From Saccharomycopsis fibuligera x Saccharomycopsis cf. fibuligera (taxonomy: Eukaryota > Ascomycota > Saccharomycetes > Ascoideales > Saccharomycopsidaceae), in contig CP012810.1 in assembly GCA_001936135.1 (NCBI GenBank), positions 558,001 through 622,000 of the forward strand: a stretch of 64,000 nt of DNA. Reading direction: 5' to 3'. Within the stretch, counting starts at the first letter, position 1. Each line of letters starts with the position of its first letter. The notes beneath the pieces are model-generated. The model ran no database searches. It had not been told where the DNA came from and was given only the letters and a program-made list of their open reading frames with translations. Shown here in pieces: positions 32,105 to 42,710 of the stretch. The position numbers were made by a program, and so were the translations under genes.

Positions 32105-34282
32105 CTAACCCTGGAAGAAACAGTAATTTTTGACCAACTCTTGATATGATTTCGAATTAATAGCTGGCCTTTCGTTCTGCAACTTTTGTATTTCGTTAGT
32201 AGAATATTTTCTATCAGAATCATTATAGTTCTCATTACCGCTGGTACAATTACCATTGATAAGGGTTTTTTCATCAGCGCTGTTTGATGTGCTATTATTA
32301 GAATTTTGATTTTCCTTATACTGATTGGCCAGCTTAGCTGATGACGGTTCAGTGGCATAATCAACGTGGTGTTTAGTGTCATTGTAAAAGTGTCCGCGAT
32401 TGCCATTCACTGAGTTGTTTATGCCACCATTACTGATGCCCCCATTTTCATAGTTAGAGTAATATGGCGAAGCATATAGTGAAGAAGAAAGTCCTGATTG
32501 TAGGTTGCCATTTTCCGCATTTGAATTTGCGCTAGAGGGAGGCTCGCTAGGGTTGCCATCATTGAGAAAAGAACCTGGCATCACCGGCTTCAACGGTGCT
32601 TTGGCACTACCATCTATATCAACTTCTTTGTCACCAACTTTAACGACGCCACTTGTTGGGCTAGATGGTTCATTATCATCAAGTCGCTGAATATTATCGT
32701 TCTCAAATGCCAAATTTTCAGCAGTATTGGCCGATGGTCCAGTACTATAAAAAGCCCCAAATCCAGGATGCTTAAAATCCACTAATGAAGGGCCAAGTTC
32801 TTCTTTAATATCAGGTGGTGTTGAAGCATCATCTCGAGTTGCCGTACTTGGTGCATTAGTGGAAGAGTATTTGAAATCAGGAGTGCTAGGAGACAATGAC
32901 TCAAATGGTGGGAAGTAACTATCAGAGCTATCACTGTACTTGTTGTAGACCTCCTGAATGTGGTTATTATCCTTACCAAACTTATCGTCAAGCTTAAGGT
33001 TCTCAATGCCATCAAGCGAATGAGTCCTCGTAAGATACTTGGAGGAATATTTTTTAGAATTATTTGGATAATGATCACGGCCGCGATTGCGGGTATAAGT
33101 GCGATCTCGATGCTCCTGAGAATTGCTAACAAGGGAGAATTCATAGTTTTTGAAACTGTTGTTATCCCAATACAGGGTCCCTTGGGTGTCATACTTGATG
33201 CAAACAGCAATATTAATTCTATTCGCAGTCACTTTGTCTTCAATCAAAGCCACTAAGGGAATTTTAAAAACAAAACGGTCATAGTCATTCTTGCGGAGCA
33301 AGCGTGGGATATCGGGAACATAGTGAGCGTCGACCTCGCTAATAATTTTCCAGTTATTTAAAGAATACTTGATAGAAACGCGTTTTTCAAAGGCCAAATT
33401 TTTGGCAGCTATATGACCTTTCAAGAATTTTTTGTCTTGTGATAAGAATATTCTTTCTAAAAACACTGGCGGATTAGCTTTGAAAGTAGGCTGATAGTCC
33501 ACATTATTGAAATTATTAAGCTGGATGTTCCAGTCAATGTTGGAATACTCTTGAGTGTAATCGTTCTCATTATCGGTTTCTTCATCATATTCGTCATCGT
33601 CGGAACCAGAATCCAGCTCACTGTCGCTATCGCCAATTAGCCATCTATATTTTGGCAATTGACGCGACAGGCGCCTAGGTCTAATTGTTGGAGAAGTTTC
33701 TGCACTAATGGCGGTTGGAATATCTTTCTCATTAAAATACTTGACATCTACAAATGATTTGTTATTAAAATGGACTGATTTGTAAGTAGGAGTGGTAGGT
33801 AACGATTGAGCAGATCGACCAAGGCTGCTTAACTTTAATGAGGACTTGACCACTTCGCCAGATTTTTTGCGAATCAAGGGTGGGAGATCGTTGACGTTGG
33901 CACTTGAGGTAGTTCGAGAACTGGAATCGGGATAATCACCAAGCAGTGAATGGCGCCGTTCTTCAGGAGACAGGGATCGCGACTGCCACAGAGATTGTGA
34001 TTGCGGTTGAGATTGATACCGCGATGGTGGCTGCAGCTGAAGAGTTGGCAGCTGGAAGGAGTTCAGATAAACGGTCTTGTTCTGCTCTGTGTTGCTATTT
34101 GTTTGCGATTGACGATCCTGATCAATGACAAAGGGGTTGTTTGCGGTATCAGAATATCGGCGCTTATGGAGGTAAGCTAGAGAAGATAACGATGTGCGAG
34201 ACGAGGAGGAAGACGAAGCGTTTGAGTGAGTGGACGGCAGTAATGGCTTCGGGATGTCATTGATGGAACTGGAGGACAACAT
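32105..34282 (-). CDS. Glycogen-targeting regulatory subunit of protein phosphatase 1 (Gac1/Pig/Gip2 family)
   Basis: From the ATG at 34282 the protein has 725 residues. The frame is open further upstream but starts only with GTG there, with no ATG, so MLSSSSINDIPKPL is the best start. The N terminus is Ser/Gln-rich. A PP1-docking RVxF-type motif KSVHF lies at residues 168-172, followed by an acidic patch. A CBM21 glycogen-binding domain spans about 275-384 (FLERIFLSQDKKFLKGHIAA, the FEKRVSIKYSLNNWK core, and TLYWDNNSFKNYEF). The C-terminal half is Asn/Ser-rich and disordered. Such subunits bring the Glc7 phosphatase to glycogen synthase and so promote glycogen storage. The yeast paralogues Gac1, Pig1, Pig2 and Gip2 share this layout; I cannot say which one this is. 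Confidence 0.85.
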   Translation of the reverse strand: MLSSSSINDIPKPLLPSTHSNASSSSSSRTSLSSLAYLHKRRYSDTANNPFVIDQDRQSQTNSNTEQNKTVYLNSFQLPTLQLQPPSRYQSQPQSQSLWQSRSLSPEERRHSLLGDYPDSSSRTTSSANVNDLPPLIRKKSGEVVKSSLKLSSLGRSAQSLPTTPTYKSVHFNNKSFVDVKYFNEKDIPTAISAETSPTIRPRRLSRQLPKYRWLIGDSDSELDSGSDDDEYDEETDNENDYTQEYSNIDWNIQLNNFNNVDYQPTFKANPPVFLERIFLSQDKKFLKGHIAAKNLAFEKRVSIKYSLNNWKIISEVDAHYVPDIPRLLRKNDYDRFVFKIPLVALIEDKVTANRINIAVCIKYDTQGTLYWDNNSFKNYEFSLVSNSQEHRDRTYTRNRGRDHYPNNSKKYSSKYLTRTHSLDGIENLKLDDKFGKDNNHIQEVYNKYSDSSDSYFPPFESLSPSTPDFKYSSTNAPSTATRDDASTPPDIKEELGPSLVDFKHPGFGAFYSTGPSANTAENLAFENDNIQRLDDNEPSSPTSGVVKVGDKEVDIDGSAKAPLKPVMPGSFLNDGNPSEPPSSANSNAENGNLQSGLSSSLYASPYYSNYENGGISNGGINNSVNGNRGHFYNDTKHHVDYATEPSSAKLANQYKENQNSNNSTSNSADEKTLINGNCTSGNENYNDSDRKYSTNEIQKLQNERPAINSKSYQELVKNYCFFQG

Positions 34283-34630
34283 GGCGTTGATGGGGGCACT
34301 GGACAAGAGATGGCGATACAGCCCTAGGGAACAAGAACAAGAAGATAAGAAATCAGGAAGGAGATTAAATAAAAGTAAGGTAAAAAGAGCTCTCAAGGAA
34401 GGAAGAGAGAAAGTGATGCCCAGGGCGCAGTGGCAGTGGGGGTGGGGCAGGGGGTGCGATGTGGGGTGGTGTGATATGGACGACACTTGCTTATAAGCAA
34501 TTGTTTAGCAATTGTTACGACGAACTAATTACAAGGCAACCCTAGTGTTGTTGCGGCTATTGATAGCCACTGCTTTATCTAAAGGTTGCGGCAGCGCTAT
34601 ATTTTTCTATATAATATTAAATCGTAAATA
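34283..34630. promoter_or_regulatory. Short intergenic region upstream of the PP1-subunit gene
   Basis: G-rich on the plus strand around 34420-34475 (C-rich on the coding strand), with an inverted TTGCTTATAAGCAA palindrome at about 34488-34501 that includes a TATA-like core. No gene seen. Confidence 0.45.
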
Positions 34631-36550
34631 CTAGACAACTGACTTCCAAATGTGTTCGAGTGCCTCAACGTAGTGGTTAGCCTTTGCTTTGGGCATTGCC
34701 ACAAGAGCTTTTCTCACTGCCAGGCCGTCTTTGCACTCTTCTCTAGATAGTTGCACCTGCAATCCTGGAGCATTTACTTTATTTGAACTAATTGATTTCG
34801 GATCAGAATTATATTTTTTTTCCGTGGCGGCGTTAAGAATTGCCTCGTAAACTGTGGCGGTGCCCTCGACCGCCGAAGCAACAGATTTCCGCTCTTTCCG
34901 GGTGAACTGGTACGCTTCGTTGTGGTCCATATCGGTGGCCCAGTGGCTTGCCCACTGCAGTTGTGGGGCCCCACGATGGGACATCGCCGACGTCAAACGC
35001 CCGCTTCGCAGCCCACCATCGTGTAGCACACCATTGCCTCCACACTCAAGCCCCAACAGCCCAGTGGTACAGTAAAGCGGGTCCTCGGTGAAAAATAGTG
35101 GGACTCTTAGCACCTCAACATCAGCATCATTGGCGTTAGTGTCAAGCCTCAACCGGCGCACATCTTCGGCAAACAACGGTGCTATAGCCACAGCATTACC
35201 TCCACACCGGCTGTGCATCGCCACAAGGTCCATTGACTGATTTGACGGGTGGTACTCTAGATAGTCTTCGACCTCGGATTGCAGCTCTGCGTTTGCCTCA
35301 TCATGCAAATCGCACTGGAAAACTCCTCCAATAAAGCTGCCAGGTTTATGAATGCTGGCTATCCACGCCTTCTTACCCATGGCCGCGACATGTTTCCGTC
35401 TGGCAAACTTGTAACATTCGACTTTCTGGTACTGTCTGTTGTGGTTCCCACCATTTTCAGTTTCGTTATTATCACGGTCAACGTCATTATGTTCACCTTC
35501 ATCCCCATTTTCATTTTTGTTGTTAGGGCCCTCTTCAATCCCCTCTGTAGTATCTCCTTCTGACACATTATAATGAGGGGTGTTAAGATCAATATAACGG
35601 TAATTGTTATAATTTTCATTGTCAATCTTTGGCCGATCACCAAAGTCTAATTCTCCTCTAGCTTCTTCCTGTGTGATCACGGGCACTTTATTAACTTGGA
35701 TGTACTTCTTTTTGTACGCAGGCTTTGTAACCATCTTGTTCGCAATTTTTTTGGCCATTGAAATCTTTCCACCATTTTCATTCTGTTTTTTTGTTCCGCT
35801 TTTATGGGCGTTTCGATTTCCTTGATAATAAAGTTTTGCTCTTTTCTCTAACAATTGAGAGCCATCATTGTCATTGGGTTCCCCATTGTTATTACTATTG
35901 TCGCTATCGCCATCAGGCTTGGTATGAGTTTTATTCTCATCATCATCCTCTTTTTCACTAATATCTCTGCCCTCATTGTCATTATTATTCCCATCTCCAA
36001 TGTCATGATTATGTTTGTTTTCATTTTCACTTTCATCTTCATTATTATATTCATCATTACCTTTATTATTATCGTCGTTATTATCTTCATTCTGTTTTTC
36101 ATCTTCATCACGGTCACCACCGCCACCACCATGAAGGCCATGTCTTCCACCATATTTCACTTTTCTATCAGTTCTTCTTCTCGTTTTCTTGTTCAATTTT
36201 ACTCTTTCTCCACTAAACCATTTTTCGGCTTCCTGGTCTCTTTGCTTCGAAGGCGTTGTGGTCATACAGTACACTTTATCCCAAAGAAATTCCCTTTTTT
36301 TCTGTTCGGGAGTCATTTTGTGAAAATGCTGAAATTGTAATCTGCCATCATTACACAACACCAAGGCAGAAGCTTCAACTGTATTACTTGGGGAATGAAG
36401 GTATGTTCGCTCAATTCGTAGACCGGAATAAGTGAAGTCAAGCTGAGCGTTGCGATCTCTATCATTGCGAGAGCAGAGTTGATGCTCGTTGAGCGATATC
36501 AAGGTGCTTTGGACCAATTGAACAAAGGCGAGGATTATAAATGATTTCAT
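34631..36550 (-). CDS. Secreted or luminal protein with acidic Asn/Asp-rich middle, family unknown
   Basis: The 639-residue frame begins with a signal peptide (MKSFIILAFVQLVQSTLIS). The N-terminal domain (about 20-120) contains cysteines in HQLCSRND, VLCNDG and VYCMTT. A basic stretch (RVKLNKKTRRRTDRKVKYGG) leads to a highly charged region (about 145-240) of Asp, Glu, Asn and Lys repeats, then Lys-rich and acidic linkers. A C-terminal domain from about 370 to the end has further cysteines in VECYKFARRKH, FQCDLHDE, SRCGGN and YCTTGLLGLECGGNG. The even cysteine placement in the two outer domains suggests disulfides in the secretory pathway. Dibasic sites could be cut by Kex2. I see no GPI or membrane anchor. 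I do not recognise the family; the outer domains look conserved enough to be real. Confidence 0.72.
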   Translation of the reverse strand: MKSFIILAFVQLVQSTLISLNEHQLCSRNDRDRNAQLDFTYSGLRIERTYLHSPSNTVEASALVLCNDGRLQFQHFHKMTPEQKKREFLWDKVYCMTTTPSKQRDQEAEKWFSGERVKLNKKTRRRTDRKVKYGGRHGLHGGGGGDRDEDEKQNEDNNDDNNKGNDEYNNEDESENENKHNHDIGDGNNNDNEGRDISEKEDDDENKTHTKPDGDSDNSNNNGEPNDNDGSQLLEKRAKLYYQGNRNAHKSGTKKQNENGGKISMAKKIANKMVTKPAYKKKYIQVNKVPVITQEEARGELDFGDRPKIDNENYNNYRYIDLNTPHYNVSEGDTTEGIEEGPNNKNENGDEGEHNDVDRDNNETENGGNHNRQYQKVECYKFARRKHVAAMGKKAWIASIHKPGSFIGGVFQCDLHDEANAELQSEVEDYLEYHPSNQSMDLVAMHSRCGGNAVAIAPLFAEDVRRLRLDTNANDADVEVLRVPLFFTEDPLYCTTGLLGLECGGNGVLHDGGLRSGRLTSAMSHRGAPQLQWASHWATDMDHNEAYQFTRKERKSVASAVEGTATVYEAILNAATEKKYNSDPKSISSNKVNAPGLQVQLSREECKDGLAVRKALVAMPKAKANHYVEALEHIWKSVV

Positions 36551-37369
36551 TTGTAAAAGATAGTCGGCGTTTACATTCTAATAGAAAAATAAGGTGATAG
36601 CTACTGGATGCAATAATATCATTTCAGCGTCTAAAAAATCATCAGTGTTTTACGGCATTTACACAAACGCATGTGCAAACATGCGTATTAAAAAAAAAAA
36701 AAAAATGAAAAGAGCAAAAAAGATGGGTATTTGCAAAAACAAAGAATAAACCCCAAAATCCTAAATGAATGTTTGTTCTAGAAATATGAAAAAAAAAAAT
36801 TGTAAGTTTTTAAAAGACAAGCAGCCTGACATCGCCTCACCCCAGCAGTAGCTTGCTGGCTACGACAATACAAAATAATGAACTCTTCATTGTATGCAAA
36901 TTTGTAGTTAGAAAAAGGCAGCAGCATAGTCCAAGCGAACTGTTCAGGCTAGTTAATGTTCTGACAAGGCTACTATTATTCTTAATGGTCTCTGCGGAAC
37001 TCTGTGATTGTGTCACTCAATATTTTTATGCTAAGCGGCGCATGTTAAGGTGGTTAGTTGTGGGTAAATGCATGTTGAAGCAATTAAATGTGTCATTCAA
37101 TCTGACGCATTTTCCAGTATTTATATGCGTGTAGCAGTAATACTCTGCAGTCCCAGGTACCAACCACTCACTATCGTATTGCTACTTTTTCTCGTCTGCT
37201 TTTCGCTTTTGATTTTGCTTTACTTTGCTTCACAAGACAAAAGTTCTTGTTTTATTTTATTTTATTTTTTTTTTTTTTTTTTTTTTTTTTTGTTACATTT
37301 ACTGTCCCTGTCTTCGAGTTCTGGCACATTCCTTTTGACACATTTTTTTGCTCACCACCCTTTCCAGCT
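36551..37369. promoter_or_regulatory. Divergent promoter region (secreted protein / DGA1)
   Basis: Contains A tracts near 36690 and 36790 and a T tract at about 37265-37291 just upstream of the DGA1 start. The frame that continues upstream of the DGA1 ATG reads through this T tract as poly-Phe and is not coding. Confidence 0.5.
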
Positions 37370-38563
37370 ATGACCAATCTCACCGCCCCGGTATCCTCCA
37401 CAACTACACCTCATCATTCCAAAGAAACAGACAAGTCAAATCGGATTTTTGCACCGTTGTCTACTCCGTTGCCCCGCAGGGTGCAAACGTTTATGATCTT
37501 TTGGCACTCTACCTCGATCGCTGTCTTCGCCTCTTTATTCTTATTCTTGGTCGCTTTTTTCCCATTCACTTGGGCAATTGTCATTCCATATACTGTCTAC
37601 TTCATCTTCGACAAGTCTTTTGAAAATGGTAACGTTGTGCAAAGATACTCCTTAGCTTTCCGGAAGCTCGGAGTCTGGAAGTCCTTTTGCTCATATTTCC
37701 CTATCGTTATCCACAAAACTGCCGATATTCCTCCATCGTTTGACGAGAAAATAGTTTATAATGATTATTACATCAAGATTTCAATCCCATTCTCTCTGTC
37801 CAAAAAACAATTGAAACTATGGCGTCGCAAACCATATAAGACGCTTATTCCTAATCCGGAAAATAAGTACATTTTCTGCTATCATCCTCACGGAGTAGTG
37901 GCTATGGGGGCCATGGGTGCTGTAGGAACCGATGGAGCTTCTTGGTCTAAAATATTTCCTAATGTGCAAACCAGTTTACTCACGTTAGAGACCCAATCAT
38001 TTATTCCATTCTACCGCGATTATTTGCTTGCTTTGGGCATTTCCTCTGTGGCAAAGAAAAATATCCAGCTGATCCTTAAACAAAACCATAATGTTTGCAT
38101 TGTGCTTGGCGGGGCTAGGGAATCTCTTCTTGCCAAACCTCATTCTCGCAAACTTGTTTTACAAAACCGCAAAGGATTTGTGAAGATTGCGTTGCAAACT
38201 GCTCCATATGGTGCCAAACTTGTTCCAATGTTTGCCTTTGGTGAAAACGAAGTCTATGAGATTTTGGAGCCTCCAAAGAATTCAGCATTGCGCAAGTTTC
38301 AACATTTACTAAAAAAACACATAGGCTTTACTATTCCATTTTTCCACGCTAGAGGAATTTTCAACTACGACTTTGGTTTATTGCCATACCGTCGAAAGAT
38401 TGACGTAGTGGTGGGTGAACCGATCAATGTGCCATATGTTGAAGGCCAACCTTCTACTGAATTGATTGAGGAATACCATGAAAAGTACGTTAATGCGTTG
38501 GTCAAATTATATAATGACCATAAGTTGAAATTCGGTTATAAGGGGGAGTTGGAAATCCAATAA
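37370..38563 (+). CDS. DGA1: Acyl-CoA:diacylglycerol acyltransferase (DGAT2 family) Dga1
   Basis: The start at 37370 (MTNLTAPVSS) gives 397 residues, close to yeast Dga1; the longer open frame from 37247 is poly-Phe artefact. A hydrophobic hairpin at about 48-80 (IAVFASLFLFLVAFFPFTWAI) anchors it in the ER/lipid droplet membrane. The DGAT2 catalytic signature YHPHG is at 171-175 in FCYHPHGVVAMGAMG. Later family blocks are VLGGARESLLAKP, the RKGFVKIAL segment, VPMFAFGENEVYE and DVVVGEPINVPY. It makes triacylglycerol from diacylglycerol and acyl-CoA, the final step of storage lipid synthesis. Confidence 0.94.
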   Translation: MTNLTAPVSSTTTPHHSKETDKSNRIFAPLSTPLPRRVQTFMIFWHSTSIAVFASLFLFLVAFFPFTWAIVIPYTVYFIFDKSFENGNVVQRYSLAFRKLGVWKSFCSYFPIVIHKTADIPPSFDEKIVYNDYYIKISIPFSLSKKQLKLWRRKPYKTLIPNPENKYIFCYHPHGVVAMGAMGAVGTDGASWSKIFPNVQTSLLTLETQSFIPFYRDYLLALGISSVAKKNIQLILKQNHNVCIVLGGARESLLAKPHSRKLVLQNRKGFVKIALQTAPYGAKLVPMFAFGENEVYEILEPPKNSALRKFQHLLKKHIGFTIPFFHARGIFNYDFGLLPYRRKIDVVVGEPINVPYVEGQPSTELIEEYHEKYVNALVKLYNDHKLKFGYKGELEIQ

Positions 38564-39596
38564 AATATTGTGGCGGTTCTGGTCAAATCAGCTTAGATTA
38601 TTATTGATTCATTTGGTATTTTGTTTTGCGTTGTTGGCTTTTTTTTCTGTTCTTCTGGTTCCGGTGTTTTTCTGGCTTGGTTTGGTTTTGCTTTTATATT
38701 ATTGTTACATTACACTTTGCTTATTTACTAACAAAAAAAAAAAAAAGAATTGACGTTTTCATTCATCTTGTTTTTTTTTTTTTTTTGTTCTCCGTCTTTC
38801 CTTAAAAGCCATTCGCTAATCTTGATCCTTGTACTTAAGCATACGATGCTTTTTCCCAAACAATTTAACGTTCAGCGTCAAAAAAAAAAAAACAAAAAAA
38901 ATAAAATAAATAAAATAAAGGCGCGTTATTGCATGATGGTTATCCACTCCCCATCACGATTTCCAAAGTGAGATACTTTCCTTTATACTGCATACTGATC
39001 ATCCGGGCATATAAACTATCATACCAATTAGTATTGATAAGCTTTTAGTACAAAACACTTTTTCGATTCCCGCCACAATTTCCTGTGCCAACATTAATAA
39101 AAAAACAAGTTAAATTACAAATTAATTTGTCAAATTACTGAATAAAAAAAAAATATAGAGTTTTGCGGAGAAATAAACTTGCGGCTGCCTGCAGTAAACT
39201 TTTAATAACAGGAAAGAAAAAATATAGCAGTGTCTGTGAATGCAGTTTTAACATTATGAAATCATCATAGCATGCATAATACTGAAATACCTTATTTTTT
39301 GAACATTACTAGATGCCTCTTCCTAATATGGTTTACAACAGAAGTGTCAACATTCGTACATAACGAGAGTTATCTTCACTACTTTCAAATCAAAGATTAT
39401 GACCATATTCTGTAATCAATGTATGACATGCGTTATGAATCAAAACCTTATTAAAAACTAAAAAATACATTTGGTTTTTATAGTATGTAAGTCTCAAATT
39501 GGAGTGCTAGCAAACACAGAAAAAAAAAAGATTTCCAACTCTATAAAACTTCACATATTGCCTATTAATCAACCAATTAATTAATTAATCAATTAA
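38564..39596. other. Convergent 3' intergenic region
   Basis: AT-rich flanks with A and T tracts (38730-38745, 38769-38786, 38880-38900). The sequence near 39571-39600 has AATTAATTAATTAATCAATTAATCAATC-type tandem repeats. No gene seen. Confidence 0.45.
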
Positions 39597-42500
39597 TCAA
39601 TCCTCCTCACTGTCACTCTCTTCTTCAGTATCAAATTCACTATCATCATCACCAGCTTCAACCTCACTTTGATGCACCTCGTAACCTAGCTTCTCCAACT
39701 GTTCAGATATCTTAATATTCTTTGGATTGAAAGCCACAAAAACTGCCGATGATTTAGAATCGAACATTGGTACAAAGTACTGTTTAGTAACTCTCACCAA
39801 TTCCTCATGACTGACATCATTCAACTGTTTAAATAACCAATCTCTATAACCACCACCACGTCCTCTAAGTTCAGCATCGCAATATTTAGCAATGGCAGCA
39901 TCAACAAAATTCGACTCTCTTGAAGTGAAACTATTAACAATAGTACTAATTGCACCATCCACTAATGCCTGGTCAAATTTAACCGTTCCATTAGCTAATT
40001 CTAATACAATCTTTTTAGCGGTTTCATAAGCAGCGATTGCATCAGTGGCTCTATAGAGCGACAAATAAAGTTCTTTGCACTCACCATCCAAATAGACACT
40101 TGGAGTATAAGCGAGTCCTGAACCACGAATACCACGCCAGAATGGACCTTCAGTGACTTGCAAGTAATTACGCACCAAGTCAATTAATGCGTAATCGCGA
40201 TCCAAATAGTTAGCATCCATGTGGCCTACTGCGGTCAAGTAACTGGATTCAGAACCAGGAGTGGCAAGTATGTAAGCTTTACCGCCAAGGTTTTTGCCTT
40301 CTTCCGAGAGGAATTGATGTCCATGAGGTACTTCAATAAGTTTTTGCTCTTTTTGACTAGCTGCCTGTTGTTTTGTGAGTGTCGAGTGTTTGGCAACTTT
40401 TTCAACAAACGGCAACCAGGCCTTCACTGGAGCTTCAAGTTTTTCAATTCCACCAATTGTCAAAACTCTATAATTATTAAAATTTCCAAAAAGCGATTCT
40501 CTAATAGTTTCCAAATCTTTATGGATCTTAGCAAAACCTTCTTTGCTATCGATATTTTCGAGCAATTCATGATAAAAGTCTTCTACCTCAAGAATGTTGT
40601 GAGCTTTAGTCAATGACCTGTTACCCATTAAATACTTGTTGCTGAGGCAATCCACCATATCTTGACCATCTCTCTTTTTAGACGACAAACTATTAATGAA
40701 TTTTTCAATAGCCACTTTTATTCTCTTAATATCAAATTTGGAGTTGAAAAGCACATTACCGGCCCATTCAATGGCTTTGTCGTATTTGGTAGTTTGCGCA
40801 GTCAATGAAACTTCAATCAACTCATCAAAGATGGAAACTGCATCAGGGCGAATATTGTGACTAACCAAATCCTTCTTCAAACCATCAACAACATCTTCAT
40901 AGTTCACTTCAGTACCATCGTCGAGGGTCAATGGATTGGAGAAAATCTCAAAAAAGATAAACATATATGGAATCAATTCTTGCGGGATTGGCACAGAAGA
41001 AAACAATAACTTAATAGTAACGAAGTTAGACTTAAAACCATCGAAATAAATCTCAAGTGGAAAATTTTCTGGCAAATCTTTAAAAATATGGTTATGCAAT
41101 TCTGGATATTGGGTTTTACTTAATTCTGGTCTGGTAGTAATCACTGGCTGAGTCTTGATGAATTTAATACTGGTCAAGTCTTTTTTACTAAACTCTTCAA
41201 TGAGGTCTTTTGGAACTTGAGCATCATTGATTTTTTCTGCTTGCTTCAATTCATCAGCTAATTTAGCAAGCCCCTCTTCGCCCAACTTGGCAATTCTGTC
41301 CTTGACCAATTTTTCATCTTCAACCTGTTTAGTCTCATACATTTCAGCAGATGGAGTAGCAATCACAGAAACGTGAGGCTCATCAACAAAACGCTGCTTA
41401 ATAAAGTTGGTCCAATCATCTGCAGTCCACTTAGCCAAAGCTTCAAAATCTTGCATATCTTTAATCATGTTCAAATCAGACCCATCCATTTTACCATAAA
41501 CAAATTCGCCAATGGCTTCAGAAGCCAATTTTTGAGCACTTTCTTCACATGAATAGACATAATTCAATCTGGTAGATTCAAGAGTTGATCTGATACGATC
41601 CAAATCTAGCAAGTTATTGTCAACATGCTCTTTAATGAGTTCATGTACTTTTGCGTCACATTCTTTGAGTCGTTCAGTAGGCACACCTTCAATAGCTAAC
41701 GCATAAGAAATGTTCTTGTAGTCATTAAGCAAATAAACAATCTCATTAGCTAATGGATCATCAATTTCCACAATTTTGCTTTGTAATAGAGATACAGAGT
41801 TTTCCGTCAAGTATGACAACACAATTCCTACTGCTAATGCATTAACTGTGTCAAAAACATGAGGACCTTGCCAAAAAATTTCAATCATCCCGCTACTTTC
41901 ATCAGTATCTGGAAATTCAATCTCCTTGATGGTGTTTTCTTTTAATATATATGGTTCTGGAGAGTCAACAAATGGGCGTAATTTAGGAGTGTTAGGCAAT
42001 TCTGGTAAAGTGGCATCGAACTCTGCTAACGTATCCAAAAATTCTTTTTCATTAACGGATCCAGTCACGATAACACACAAGTTGTCTGGTCTGTATGAAT
42101 TCTGATGAAACTCTCTTATTTGATCATTTGTTAACACTCTTAGACTTTCTAATAATCCACCAGTTTCTGAAGAGTAACCAGATTTAGCATCGTACATTGC
42201 TCTAGCGGCGACCAAATCAGCTTGAAACCATGAGGTATATTGAATGCCTTCCATTTCTGAATAAACCACCCCTTTATCCTTACCTTCGCCGTCAACATGG
42301 TAAACTTCAGTGTAACAAGCTTCATCACTTAACGTTGGATTTAAAATGTGATCCAAGTAAACAGGTAACATCTTTTTGAATCCCTGCCAGCCAGCGGTAT
42401 CCAAAGTGTATACGGTCTTATCAGTGGAAGTCCAAGCATTAGTGGTACTAAAGTTAAGGTTACCAAGAATATCAAGCACCCCTTTGTATGGGTATTTCTT

Positions 42501-42710
42501 TGATCCAGTAAACACTAAATGTTCAAGGGTGTGTGGAGCACCAGAATCGTTTTCGACCTCGGTGGCTACGGCAAAATAACCGCTAATTATAGGACACTCT
42601 TGGGCGATTAGTGTTGCCTGAAGACCTGTTCTAGAAGAGCGCCATTTTTTTGCAGCGGCTGGAGCATACTCGACATCGAACGAGTTCAAGAGTTTGAAAT
42701 GATTGGCCAT
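39597..42710 (-). CDS. M16C-family zinc metalloprotease (YOL098C-like)
   Basis: From the ATG at 42710 (MANHFKLLNS) the protein is 1037 residues, the size of the S. cerevisiae homologue YOL098C. The longer upstream frame is poly-Phe artefact. The inverted zinc motif HxxEH is present as HTLEH (H60, E63, H64), followed by the distal acidic region (DEACYTEVYHVDGEGKDKGVVYSEMEG) that supplies the third ligand. Two pairs of M16 domains span the rest, linked by a charged region around 500-560. The C terminus is very acidic (DDDSEFDTEEESDSEED). No mitochondrial presequence is obvious, so it is likely cytosolic, unlike Cym1. Relatives of this family degrade peptides; its physiological substrate is unknown. 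Confidence 0.87.
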   Translation of the reverse strand: MANHFKLLNSFDVEYAPAAAKKWRSSRTGLQATLIAQECPIISGYFAVATEVENDSGAPHTLEHLVFTGSKKYPYKGVLDILGNLNFSTTNAWTSTDKTVYTLDTAGWQGFKKMLPVYLDHILNPTLSDEACYTEVYHVDGEGKDKGVVYSEMEGIQYTSWFQADLVAARAMYDAKSGYSSETGGLLESLRVLTNDQIREFHQNSYRPDNLCVIVTGSVNEKEFLDTLAEFDATLPELPNTPKLRPFVDSPEPYILKENTIKEIEFPDTDESSGMIEIFWQGPHVFDTVNALAVGIVLSYLTENSVSLLQSKIVEIDDPLANEIVYLLNDYKNISYALAIEGVPTERLKECDAKVHELIKEHVDNNLLDLDRIRSTLESTRLNYVYSCEESAQKLASEAIGEFVYGKMDGSDLNMIKDMQDFEALAKWTADDWTNFIKQRFVDEPHVSVIATPSAEMYETKQVEDEKLVKDRIAKLGEEGLAKLADELKQAEKINDAQVPKDLIEEFSKKDLTSIKFIKTQPVITTRPELSKTQYPELHNHIFKDLPENFPLEIYFDGFKSNFVTIKLLFSSVPIPQELIPYMFIFFEIFSNPLTLDDGTEVNYEDVVDGLKKDLVSHNIRPDAVSIFDELIEVSLTAQTTKYDKAIEWAGNVLFNSKFDIKRIKVAIEKFINSLSSKKRDGQDMVDCLSNKYLMGNRSLTKAHNILEVEDFYHELLENIDSKEGFAKIHKDLETIRESLFGNFNNYRVLTIGGIEKLEAPVKAWLPFVEKVAKHSTLTKQQAASQKEQKLIEVPHGHQFLSEEGKNLGGKAYILATPGSESSYLTAVGHMDANYLDRDYALIDLVRNYLQVTEGPFWRGIRGSGLAYTPSVYLDGECKELYLSLYRATDAIAAYETAKKIVLELANGTVKFDQALVDGAISTIVNSFTSRESNFVDAAIAKYCDAELRGRGGGYRDWLFKQLNDVSHEELVRVTKQYFVPMFDSKSSAVFVAFNPKNIKISEQLEKLGYEVHQSEVEAGDDDSEFDTEEESDSEED

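Noticed and set aside
34283-34486. 68-residue N-terminal extension of the PP1-targeting subunit
   Set aside because: It begins with GTG, includes no ATG and encodes an out-of-character hydrophobic segment.
32065-36340. Long opposite-strand ORFs within the PP1-subunit and acidic secreted-protein genes
   Set aside because: These arise from Asn/Asp repeat codons (AAT, GAT) read in reverse as Ile/Val-rich frames.
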